NCBI GenBank assembly: GCA_965276665.1
Contig: OZ255620.1
Span: 4,278,001-4,342,000 of the forward strand
Source of the DNA: CAWGJC01 sp965276665
GTDB lineage: Bacteria; Pseudomonadota; Alphaproteobacteria; Acetobacterales; Acetobacteraceae
Reading direction: 5' to 3'
Length of the DNA: 64,000 nt
Below are positions 41,727-48,954 of the stretch, one piece after another; position 1 is the first letter of the stretch, and each line of letters starts with the position of its first letter. The notes under the pieces are model-generated. The model was given only the letters and a program-made list of their open reading frames with translations. It had not been told where the DNA came from and did not search any database. The position numbers and the translations under genes were made by a program.

Positions 41727-42136
41727 GGCGCGAACAGCCGCGCGAGGGCGTTGGCGGCGCGCAAGCCGGCGGTCGCCGCGGCGGCGCTCACGAACGAGCC
41801 CCAGATCAGATCCATCACCACCAGCCGCAGCGTCCATAGCCGCAGCGTGGCGTAGTTGGTGAAGTCGTAGGTGCCGTAGGCAAGAAAGCCGAACAACAGA
41901 CCGTAGAAGATCAGCCGGAGCGCGTCGCCCTGATGGGGCAGCGAGACAAAGACCAGCAGGCCGACCGGGAAGACGAGATAGAAGAGCAGCGCCGGCGCGA
42001 TGCGGAAGCGCGTCAGCAGCATGTCGCCGAGCGCCGCCTTGAATTGCGGCGCGGCGATGAATCCGACGAAACATCCATCGAGGATCAGCAGCACGATGAG
42101 GGTGCAGAGATAGATCAGCCCGATTCGCATCGTCAT
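41723..42136 (-). CDS. DUF2177 family membrane protein
   Basis: 137-residue protein with four predicted transmembrane helices (IGLIYLCTLIVLLILDGCFV, ALLFYLVFPVGLLVFVSL, LRLIFYGLLFGFLAYGTYDF, LVVMDLIWGSFVSAAAAT). The conserved FAYGTYDFTNYATLRLW-like block (here FLAYGTYDFTNYATLRLW) identifies DUF2177. It is a regular companion of CFA/DUF1295 genes; function unknown. Start at 42136 preceded by GGAGACGATA. Transcribed opposite to the DUF1295-cfa-like pair, it closes the lipid cluster. Confidence 0.87.
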   Translation of the reverse strand: MTMRIGLIYLCTLIVLLILDGCFVGFIAAPQFKAALGDMLLTRFRIAPALLFYLVFPVGLLVFVSLPHQGDALRLIFYGLLFGFLAYGTYDFTNYATLRLWTLRLVVMDLIWGSFVSAAAATAGLRAANALARLFAP

Positions 42137-42287
42137 TATCGTCTCCGCCCCAACTTGCCCGGCCCGGCGAGCACCTCAACGCCTGGCCCGCGGCCGGGTT
42201 CGCGGCTGGACAGCCGGCGTCGGCGCTGGCTACAGTGTTGCGTAACAACGGCCCGGCGATGCAGACGGCCGGAAGAAAGGAACCGTC

Positions 42288-42311
42288 ATGCGGGTGGCCT
42301 TATGCGGATAA
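42288..42311 (+). promoter_or_regulatory. Seven-codon leader ORF overlapping the enolase-superfamily gene start
   Basis: The strong ribosome site GGAAGAAAGGAA is correctly spaced for the ATG at 42288 (MRVALCG, then TAA at 42309-42311), not for the ATG of the main gene at 42302, which lies 14 bases further on in another frame. The leader stop overlaps the first codons of the main gene. This geometry allows translational coupling or attenuation. The region 42137-42287 has no other feature. Confidence 0.45.
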
Positions 42312-43477
42312 CGGGACTCGACGTCATGCAGGCGGATGCCGGCTGGCGGATCTTCTCCTTTCTCAAGATCATGACCGATGAGGGTGTGGTCGGCTGGTCC
42401 GAGTTCAACGAGAGTTTCGGCAGCGCCGGGCTTGCGGATGTGATCCGCGCGCTGGCCCCGCTCGTCACCGGCGAGGATCCGACACGGAGCGAGGCGATCT
42501 GCGCCAAGCTCCACGTGTTCACCCGGCAATCGCGCGGCGGGCTGAACCACCAGGCGATCGCGGCGATCGAGAACGCGCTGCTCGACATTCGCGGCAAGGT
42601 GCTCGGAGTGCCGGTCTACAAGCTGTTCGGCGGCCCGATCCGCGAGCGCATTCCCGTCTACTGGTCGCATTGCGGCAGCTATCGCGTGCGCAATGCGCGT
42701 GACATCGGCGTCGAGCCGCTCAAATCCTACGACGATCTCGCGCGTCATACGCGCGACGTGCGCGATCGCGGGTTCCGCGCGCTCAAGACCAACATCCTGC
42801 CATTCGACGGCAAGGTGTTGACCTCGTTCGGCCAGGGGTTCGGGCGCGGCACCGGCTTCCCGGAGCTCAACTGGGACAACCGGCTGATGCACGGTCTTGC
42901 CGAGCAGCTCGGGATGATCCGCGAGGCGGTCGGGCCGGATATGGGAATCATGCTCGACGTCAATTTCCACTTCAAGACCGAGGGTTTCCTGCGCATCGCC
43001 GATACGGTGGCGCCGTTCGACCTCACCTGGCTCGAGATCGACACCGACGATCCGGGCGGCCTCGCGACGATTCGCAGCGCCGCCCCCTGCCCGATCGCTT
43101 CGGGCGAGACGCTCGTCGAGCGGCGGGATTTCAAGCCGTATCTCGAACAATACACGATGGACACCGCGATCATCGATGTGGTGTGGAACGGGCTCGGCGA
43201 ATCGCTGAAGATCGCGGCGATGGCGGATGTCTATGAGGTGAACGTCGCGCCGCATAATTTCTACGGCCATCTCTGCAGCGTGATGAGCGCGCATTTCTGC
43301 GCGCTGGTGCCGAATTTCCGTATCATGGAGACCGATATCGACAGCGTGCCGTGGCGCGACGAATACGTCACCAGCGTGCCGGTGGTCGAGAACGGCGAAA
43401 TGGTGCTGCCGACCGGTCCGGGCTGGGGCATCGAGATCAACGAGAAGGCGGTGCGCGCCCGGCCGCCGAAATCCTGA
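42302..43477 (+). CDS. Mandelate racemase/muconate lactonizing enzyme family protein (enolase superfamily)
   Basis: 391-residue enzyme with the N-terminal capping domain (KIMTDEGVVGWSEFNES, ENALLDIRGKVLGVPVYKLF) and a TIM barrel. Metal ligands are D in GIMLDVNFHF, E in LTWLEIDTDDPGG and E in PIASGETLVERRD. The acid/base His is in VNVAPHNFYGHL. The Lys motif on strand 2 reads FRALKTNILPFDG. These support a sugar-acid dehydratase or racemase; galactonate/mannonate dehydratase-like reactions fit, with substrate open. The start at 42302 lies inside a small leader ORF. It heads a unit with two ABC permeases and a binding protein, suggesting uptake and catabolism of one sugar acid or glycoside. Confidence 0.85.
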   Translation: MRITGLDVMQADAGWRIFSFLKIMTDEGVVGWSEFNESFGSAGLADVIRALAPLVTGEDPTRSEAICAKLHVFTRQSRGGLNHQAIAAIENALLDIRGKVLGVPVYKLFGGPIRERIPVYWSHCGSYRVRNARDIGVEPLKSYDDLARHTRDVRDRGFRALKTNILPFDGKVLTSFGQGFGRGTGFPELNWDNRLMHGLAEQLGMIREAVGPDMGIMLDVNFHFKTEGFLRIADTVAPFDLTWLEIDTDDPGGLATIRSAAPCPIASGETLVERRDFKPYLEQYTMDTAIIDVVWNGLGESLKIAAMADVYEVNVAPHNFYGHLCSVMSAHFCALVPNFRIMETDIDSVPWRDEYVTSVPVVENGEMVLPTGPGWGIEINEKAVRARPPKS

Positions 43478-43490
43478 AGGAGCGGCGTGC

Positions 43491-44417
43491 ATGGCGGTAA
43501 CCGGCGGGATCGCGATGGCGGAGGCAGGGCCGGCGGCGGCGCGGCCGGCCCGCGCCACGCGGCGCCGGCCGATCCGACTCTACCACCTCATCGCGCCCCT
43601 GCTGATCTTTCTCGTCCTGATGGTCGGCATGCCGGTGGTCTATGCCGCCTGGCTCAGCCTGACGAAATTCCATTTCGGCAGCCATCCGGTCTTCACCGGG
43701 CTCTCCAACTATCGCGACATGATGCACGATCCGCTGTTCTGGACCGGGCTTCGTCTGACCTTCGTGCTGTTCTTCATGGCGCTGGTGATGCAGCTGATCG
43801 CCGGCATCTGGCTCGGCCTGCTGCTCAACCGGTTGCGAGTGATGCGCAAGGTGGTGCGGACCATCATGCTCTCCCCCTTCGTGATGCCGCCCGTCGTCGT
43901 CGCGATGATGTGGGTGATCATTCTCGACCCGCTTCAGGGGGCCGCGAATTATCTGTTGCAGAGCGTCGGCCTGCCGCAATCTGGCTGGCTATCCTCGCCA
44001 CCGATCGTCATGCCGATCTTCGCCATGCTCGATACCTGGCAGGCGGCGCCGCTGGTCGCGCTGCTGGTGCTGGGAGGCCTGCAAATCCTGCCGCAGAGCG
44101 TCTATGAGGCGGCGGCGCTCGACGGCGCGCGCGCCTTCTCGACGCTCCGCTACATCACCCTGCCGTTGCTGGCGCCGACTTTGGTGACGATCTGCGTGCT
44201 GCGCAGCGTCGACCTGCTCCGCTTCTTCGACCTGATCTACATCATCACCCAGGGTGGCCCCGGCAATGCCTCGACCACGCTCAACATCTACGCTTTCCGC
44301 CGCGGCTTCGAGTTCTTCGACATGGGCTATGCGAGCGCGCTGATGATCGCGCTGTCGCTCACCATCGTGGTCGTCGTCGTCTTCATGGTGCGCCTCCGGC
44401 GCATCTGCGACTGGTGA
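43491..44417 (+). CDS. Sugar-type ABC transporter permease (MalF/UgpA-like)
   Basis: 308-residue inner-membrane permease with six helices after an Ala/Arg-rich cytoplasmic tail. The EAA loop for ATPase contact is EAAALDGARAFSTLRYITLP. It begins PIRLYHLIAPLLIFLVLMVG and ends FFDMGYASALMIALSLTIVV. The start ATG is preceded by GAAGGAGCGG, 14 bp after the enolase-type gene. The stop overlaps the GTG of the next permease by four bases. Together they form the membrane channel of a CUT1-class importer. Confidence 0.93.
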   Translation: MAVTGGIAMAEAGPAAARPARATRRRPIRLYHLIAPLLIFLVLMVGMPVVYAAWLSLTKFHFGSHPVFTGLSNYRDMMHDPLFWTGLRLTFVLFFMALVMQLIAGIWLGLLLNRLRVMRKVVRTIMLSPFVMPPVVVAMMWVIILDPLQGAANYLLQSVGLPQSGWLSSPPIVMPIFAMLDTWQAAPLVALLVLGGLQILPQSVYEAAALDGARAFSTLRYITLPLLAPTLVTICVLRSVDLLRFFDLIYIITQGGPGNASTTLNIYAFRRGFEFFDMGYASALMIALSLTIVVVVVFMVRLRRICDW

Positions 44418-45238
44418 GCGCGCGCACAGCCCGGCGGCTCGGCAGCGCCGCGATTGGTGGCCAGACGCTCATTGCCTGCGTGATCTTCCTCGTGCCGTTG
44501 CTGTGGATGCTGCTATCGAGCTTCAAGAGCTCGAACGACGTGGTCGCCTATCCGCCGAAGCTCTTCTTTACCCCGACGCTCGACAATTTCCGCACGTTGT
44601 TCAGCACCGTGCCATTCTTCAAGTATCTGGCGAACAGCATCATCATCGCCACCGGCTCGACCTTTCTCGGCCTGGTGCTCGCGCTGCCGGCCGCCTTCGC
44701 GGTCTCCTGGCACCGCGTTTCCTGGCCGGCGACGGTGACGCTGTTCACCCGCATGGCGCCCGGCACGCTCTTCGTGCTGCCCTGGTTCATCATGTTCACC
44801 GATCTTGGCATGATCGGCACGCACTGGGCGCTGATCCTCGCCCATGCCGTGATCACCGTGCCGCTGATGCTCTGGGTGCTGCTGCCCTATTTCGACGGCG
44901 TGCCGCGCAGCGTGTTCGAGAGCGCGTTCATCGATGGCTGCCAGCCAATGAACTGCCTGCTCCGGATCGCGGTGCCGCTGGTGATGCCCGGCATCGTGGT
45001 CGCCGTGATCCTCGCCTTCATCGCGGCGTGGAACTACTTCCTGTTCGCGCTCATCCTCGGCAATATCGACACGACGACCCTGATCGTCCTGTCGTTCAAT
45101 TTCGTGGGCGAGGGGTCGACGAACTGGGGCGCCCTGATGGCCGCGGCCGTGCTGATCGGCGCGCCGCCGGTTATTCTCATGTTCGTCGTCCAGCGCGGCC
45201 TGGTGAACGGCCTCACCGGCGGCGCCGTCAAAGACTGA
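44414..45238 (+). CDS. Sugar-type ABC transporter permease (MalG/UgpE-like)
   Basis: 274-residue second permease with six helices (LIACVIFLVPLLWMLLSSF first). EAA loop: ESAFIDGCQPMNCLLRIAVP. The segment SFKSSNDVVAYPPKLFF after helix 1 is characteristic of MalG-type subunits. GTG start overlapping the previous stop (GTGA). The substrate-binding gene follows after 23 bp with a strong ribosome site (GGGGGAAG). Confidence 0.93.
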   Translation: MSARTARRLGSAAIGGQTLIACVIFLVPLLWMLLSSFKSSNDVVAYPPKLFFTPTLDNFRTLFSTVPFFKYLANSIIIATGSTFLGLVLALPAAFAVSWHRVSWPATVTLFTRMAPGTLFVLPWFIMFTDLGMIGTHWALILAHAVITVPLMLWVLLPYFDGVPRSVFESAFIDGCQPMNCLLRIAVPLVMPGIVVAVILAFIAAWNYFLFALILGNIDTTTLIVLSFNFVGEGSTNWGALMAAAVLIGAPPVILMFVVQRGLVNGLTGGAVKD

Positions 45239-45261
45239 AAAGAGATCAAAGGGGGAAGACC

Positions 45262-46614
45262 ATGAAACGCGCTCGGGCTTTGATCGCAGGCGTGCTGGCG
45301 GCGGGGTTGATGAGTTTGCCCGCAGCCGCGCAACCGGCACCGGCGACAACACCATCGACCACGCCGACGCCGGGGCAGTTCGACTGGAAGCGCTATGATG
45401 GCCAGACCATCACCTTCCTGTCGGAAAACCATCCCTGGCCGAGCGCGGTGCTTCCCTACCTCGATGAATTCAAGAAGCTCACCGGCATCAATGTCCGCGT
45501 CGAGACCTTCGTCGAGCAGCAGGCGCATCAGCGCCTGACCACGTTGCTCCAACAGAAATCCTCGGATGTCGACGTCTACATGACGCTAAAATCCCGCGAG
45601 GGCCAGCTCTACTATAAATCGGGCTGGTATTATGATCTGACGCCGATGATCAAGGATCCGTCGATGACGGAACCCGGCTACGATCTCGCGGATTTCTCTC
45701 AAAACCTGCTCGAACTGCCGCATTACGACAACAAGGTCGTCGCGATTCCGCTCAACCTAGAGGGACCGGTCCTGGAATGGCGGCAGGACGTGTTCGATGC
45801 GTGCCACATCCAGCCGCCGAACACCCTCGAAGAAATCGAACCGGTGGCCGCGAAGCTGAAAGCATGCCGGCCCAACCTCGTGCCGTTCGCGTCGCGCGGC
45901 CTGCGCAGCGCGTTGTCTTACACGTTCGTGCCGTTTTTCTACAATCTTGGCGGCAGTTACGACAAGATCAGGGAGCATCAGGCGTATTGCTCGCCCGTCG
46001 GGGAGCAGGCGCTCCAGATGTATACCGACCTGCTGGATAAGTATGGGCCGCCTGGCGTTTCGAATTACACCTTCTATCAGATCACCGACACGCTCGGGCA
46101 GGGGCGCGTGGCGATGGCCTTTGGATCGAGCAACGAGTTCGGCAAGATCATCTCCTACCCCGGCCGCTCCGACGATATCGCGCTGAAGGCGCTGCCGCCC
46201 GGCGCGCAGAGCCACGTGGCCGCACCGCTGGTGATCGACTGGGGCCTTGCGATCTCTGCTTTCTCGAAGCATCCGGGGCCGGCCTGGTATTTCCTGCAAT
46301 GGGCGACATCCAAGGACATGGATGCGCGGATTGCGCTGAAAGGCATCGCCCCGCCGAGGCAATCGGTCGCGAGCAGCGCCGAGTTCGCCAAATGGGTTGC
46401 CGAGAAGCCGAACCGGCAAATGTGGGTTCAGGCGCTGAAGGACATCTCCGCGACCGGACATACCAGCACGCAGCCGACGGATATGATCAACGTACCCGAA
46501 GCGGGAGATGCCATCGGTGCCGGCGTGCAGGCGGTGATGCTCGGTCAGCAGACGCCAAAGGAAGCCGGGTGCAAGATGGATGAGACGATCGCATCCTTGT
46601 TGCCGAAAAGCTGA
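45262..46614 (+). CDS. Periplasmic sugar-binding protein of the ABC importer
   Basis: 450-residue extracellular solute-binding protein, family 1. Signal peptide: MKRARALIAGVLAAGLMSLP then AAAQ. The mature N terminus has a Thr/Pro-rich linker of about 20 residues. Hallmarks: ITFLSENHPWPSAVLPYLDE, LTGINVRVETFVEQQAHQRL, VAMAFGSSNEFGKIISYPG, WYFLQWATSKDMDAR. It captures a carbohydrate or sugar acid for the two permeases upstream. No ATPase gene is present, so it presumably shares an ATP-binding subunit encoded elsewhere, as CUT1 systems often do. A composite repeat starts 17 bp after its stop. Confidence 0.92.
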   Translation: MKRARALIAGVLAAGLMSLPAAAQPAPATTPSTTPTPGQFDWKRYDGQTITFLSENHPWPSAVLPYLDEFKKLTGINVRVETFVEQQAHQRLTTLLQQKSSDVDVYMTLKSREGQLYYKSGWYYDLTPMIKDPSMTEPGYDLADFSQNLLELPHYDNKVVAIPLNLEGPVLEWRQDVFDACHIQPPNTLEEIEPVAAKLKACRPNLVPFASRGLRSALSYTFVPFFYNLGGSYDKIREHQAYCSPVGEQALQMYTDLLDKYGPPGVSNYTFYQITDTLGQGRVAMAFGSSNEFGKIISYPGRSDDIALKALPPGAQSHVAAPLVIDWGLAISAFSKHPGPAWYFLQWATSKDMDARIALKGIAPPRQSVASSAEFAKWVAEKPNRQMWVQALKDISATGHTSTQPTDMINVPEAGDAIGAGVQAVMLGQQTPKEAGCKMDETIASLLPKS

Positions 46615-46630
46615 TGAGGGAAGATAAGGG

Positions 46631-46815
46631 AAGGCCAGGGGCTCTGCCCCTGGACCCCGCTAAGGGCAGTCGCCCTTAGAACGCAGGTCGGCGCTTTCGC
46701 GCGAAGCGCAATCAACCACCCGAGGCTCCGTACTTCGCCCGTGCTGCGCAAAGCACCGTATCGGGTTCTAAGGGCGACTGCCCTTAGCGGGGTCCAGGGG
46801 CAGAGCCCCTGGCTT
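46631..46815. repeat. Composite inverted-arm repeat, locus 4 (most complete copy)
   Basis: Left arm 46631-46682 and right arm 46764-46815 are near-perfect reverse complements (AAGGCCAGGGGCTCTGCCCC and onward). The 81-bp centre holds GCGCTTTCGCGCGAAGCGC and a smaller GTGCTGCGCAAAGCAC hairpin at 46741-46756. The copy lies between convergent genes, and the right arm is read through by the HDAC-like gene. Confidence 0.92.
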
Positions 46816-47745
46816 GTCCCCTCCCATCAACCGCCGCACATGCAGTGCCGTGCTGTCGGCAAGCGCTGCAAGATCGTAGCCTCCCTCCAGCAGAGAGACC
46901 ACGCGCCCGGCGCAGCGCGTCTCCGCGATCTCGATCAGGCGCTCGGTGATCCAGCCGAAATCTTCCGTATCCAGGCGAAGCTGGGCGAGCGGGTCGGCGC
47001 GGTGGGCGTCGAATCCTGCCGAGATGATCAGCAGGTCCGGCTGGTGGGCGGCGAGGGCGGGCAGCAGGATGCGCTCCCAGGCGGCGCGGAAGGCGGCTCC
47101 GTCCGCGCCGGGTGGGAGCGGCGCGTTGGCGATGTTGCCGACGCCGCGTTCGCTCGCGAGGCCGGTGCCGGGGTAGCACGGGTGCTGGTGGCTCGAGGCG
47201 TAGAACAGTGCAGGGTCGCACGCGAACATCGCCTGCGTGCCGTTGCCGTGATGCACGTCGAAATCGACCACCGCGATGCGCGCGAGGCCCCATGCGGCGC
47301 GCGCGTGCTGCGCCGCGATCGCCGCGTTGCCGAACAGGCAGAACCCCATCGCGTGCGCGGGCTCGGCGTGGTGACCCGGCGGCCGCATGGCGACGAAGGC
47401 AAAATTCGCGCGGCCTTCCATCACGCAATCGACCGCGGCGACCGCGGCGCCGGCCGCGCGCAGCGCCGCTTCCGCGGAGCCTGCGCTCATCACCGTGTCC
47501 GGGTCGAGCGGGACGCGCTCCCCCGGTGGCGGATGGATCGCGAGGATGCGGTCGACATAGCCTTGCGGATGCGCCCGGGCGAGCTGCTCGCGCGTTGCCT
47601 CGGGCGCCGGAAGGCGCAGCAGTGGCGCGAAATCCGGGTGGTCGAGCGCGGCGAGCACGGCGCGCAGCCGGTCCGGGCATTCGGGGTGGAACGGGCCGGT
47701 GTCGTGACCGAGCGCGGCCGGATGCGTGATCAGCGCGACGGTCAT
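46768..47745 (-). CDS. Histone deacetylase/acetylpolyamine amidohydrolase family protein
   Basis: 325-residue zinc amidohydrolase of the arginase/deacetylase fold. Catalytic pieces: HPECPDRLRAVLAAL, tandem His in RPPGHHAEPAHAMGFCLF, VDFDVHHGNGTQ (Asp and His zinc ligands), LIISAGFDAHRADPL (second Asp) and LLEGGYDLAALADS. Substrates may be acetylated polyamines, lysines or small metabolites. The last 15 codons and stop (46768-46815) lie in the right arm of composite repeat 4 and read KPGALPLDPAKGSRP, so the original C terminus near GGD has been extended by the repeat. It ends a two-gene unit with TusA (6-bp gap). Confidence 0.9.
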   Translation of the reverse strand: MTVALITHPAALGHDTGPFHPECPDRLRAVLAALDHPDFAPLLRLPAPEATREQLARAHPQGYVDRILAIHPPPGERVPLDPDTVMSAGSAEAALRAAGAAVAAVDCVMEGRANFAFVAMRPPGHHAEPAHAMGFCLFGNAAIAAQHARAAWGLARIAVVDFDVHHGNGTQAMFACDPALFYASSHQHPCYPGTGLASERGVGNIANAPLPPGADGAAFRAAWERILLPALAAHQPDLLIISAGFDAHRADPLAQLRLDTEDFGWITERLIEIAETRCAGRVVSLLEGGYDLAALADSTALHVRRLMGGDKPGALPLDPAKGSRP

Positions 47746-47751
47746 CGCGTT

Positions 47752-47988
47752 TTACGCGGGGGCTTCGCGGCGGCGGATGACGAAGCTGAACACGCCCTGC
47801 TCCTCGCTGAAGGCGAGCAGCGCGTGACCGGTCTCGCGGCAATAGGCCTGCATGTCGGCGACCGTCGCTCGATCCGTGGCCAGCACGCGCAGCCGATCGC
47901 CGGGCGCCATGGTGCGGAGCGCGCGGTTGGCGCGCAGCACCGGCAGCGGGCAGTTCATGCCCTTCACGTCGAGCAGGGTTTCGCTCAT
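47752..47988 (-). CDS. tusA: TusA-family sulfurtransferase
   Basis: 78-residue SirA/TusA fold protein. The active-site motif CPLPVL follows MSETLLDVKGMN; the Cys carries a persulfide. The core continues LRTMAPGDRLRVLATDRATV and ends with a FSFVIRRREAPA strand. TusA-type proteins relay sulfur for tRNA thiolation, molybdenum cofactor or other thiolations. The specific pathway is not shown here. Start at 47988. It is divergent from the ROK kinase gene (51 bp apart) and is followed by the HDAC-like gene on the same strand. Confidence 0.9.
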   Translation of the reverse strand: MSETLLDVKGMNCPLPVLRANRALRTMAPGDRLRVLATDRATVADMQAYCRETGHALLAFSEEQGVFSFVIRRREAPA

Positions 47989-48039
47989 GGTCCGCACTCT
48001 GCGGCGCCCGTGCCGGGCGGGCAAGAGAGAGGGGAGAGG

Positions 48040-48954
48040 ATGGCGCGGTTCCGCATCGGGGTGGATTTCGGCGGCACCAAGATCGAGGCGGCCGCGCTCG
48101 GGGAGGATGGTGGGGTGCTGGTGCGGCGCCGCGTGCCGACGCCGGGCGGCGAGGGCGCGGCGCATTACGACCAGAGCGTGGCGGCGATCGCCGAGCTGGT
48201 GGCCGAGGTCGAGCAGGCGCTCGGCGCGGAAGCCAGCGTCGGCCTCGGCATCCCCGGTACGATCAGCCCGGCCACCGGGCTGGTGAAGAACGCCAATTCC
48301 CGCCAGCTCAACGGCAGGCCGCTCGACCGCGACGTCGTCGCCGCGCTCGGGCGCGAGGTGCGGATCGCCAATGACGCCAATTGCTTCGCCCTGTCCGAGG
48401 CGGTGGACGGCGCCGGGGCGGGCCGCCGGACGGTGTTCGGCGTCATCATCGGCACCGGCTGCGGCGGCGGGATGGTGGTGGACCGGCAGGTGGTCGGCGG
48501 ACGCAACGCGATCGCCGGCGAATGGGGGCACATCATGCTGCCCTGGCCCGAGCCCGACGAGGTGCCGGGCCCGGCCTGCTGGTGCGGCCTGCATGGCTGC
48601 CTGGAGACGATGATCTCCGGCACCGGCCTCGCGATCTCCTGCGACGGGCCTGATGCGCGCGATGCCTCATCCCTGCCGGACCGCGCCGCCGCCGGCGATG
48701 CGCGCGCCGCCACCGCGCTCCGCGCGCATGCCTCCCGCCTGGCGCGCGGGCTCGCGATGGTGGTCAACCTGCTCGATCCGGACGTGATCGTGCTCGGCGG
48801 CGGCCTGTCCAACATGGCGCATCTCTACGAGCAACTGCCCGGGCTGATCGCTCGCCACGTGTTCAGCGATGTCTGCACGACGCCGGTGGTCAGGAATGTC
48901 CACGGCGACAGTTCCGGCGTGCGCGGGGCGGCCTGGCTATGGCCGGTGACGTAG
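48040..48954 (+). CDS. ROK family sugar kinase (fructokinase-like)
   Basis: 304-residue ROK kinase. ATP-binding phosphate-1 motif RIGVDFGGTKIEAAAL at the N terminus, then VGLGIPGTISPATG, the catalytic-base loop VRIANDANCFALSEA, GTGCGGGMVVDRQVVGG and the zinc motif CWCGLHGCLETMISG. This is the usual set for fructokinase/N-acetylglucosamine-kinase type proteins that phosphorylate a hexose at the 6-position. No DNA-binding domain is present, so it is an enzyme rather than a repressor. GGGGAGAGG precedes the ATG. Its last 16 bp overlap the dinB start in another frame. Confidence 0.92.
   Translation: MARFRIGVDFGGTKIEAAALGEDGGVLVRRRVPTPGGEGAAHYDQSVAAIAELVAEVEQALGAEASVGLGIPGTISPATGLVKNANSRQLNGRPLDRDVVAALGREVRIANDANCFALSEAVDGAGAGRRTVFGVIIGTGCGGGMVVDRQVVGGRNAIAGEWGHIMLPWPEPDEVPGPACWCGLHGCLETMISGTGLAISCDGPDARDASSLPDRAAAGDARAATALRAHASRLARGLAMVVNLLDPDVIVLGGGLSNMAHLYEQLPGLIARHVFSDVCTTPVVRNVHGDSSGVRGAAWLWPVT

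Noticed and set aside
48880..48938. Possible LexA box (GTTC-N7-GTTC) upstream of dinB
   Set aside because: Only GTTCAGCGATGTCT was found, lacking the second GTTC, so no operator is claimed.
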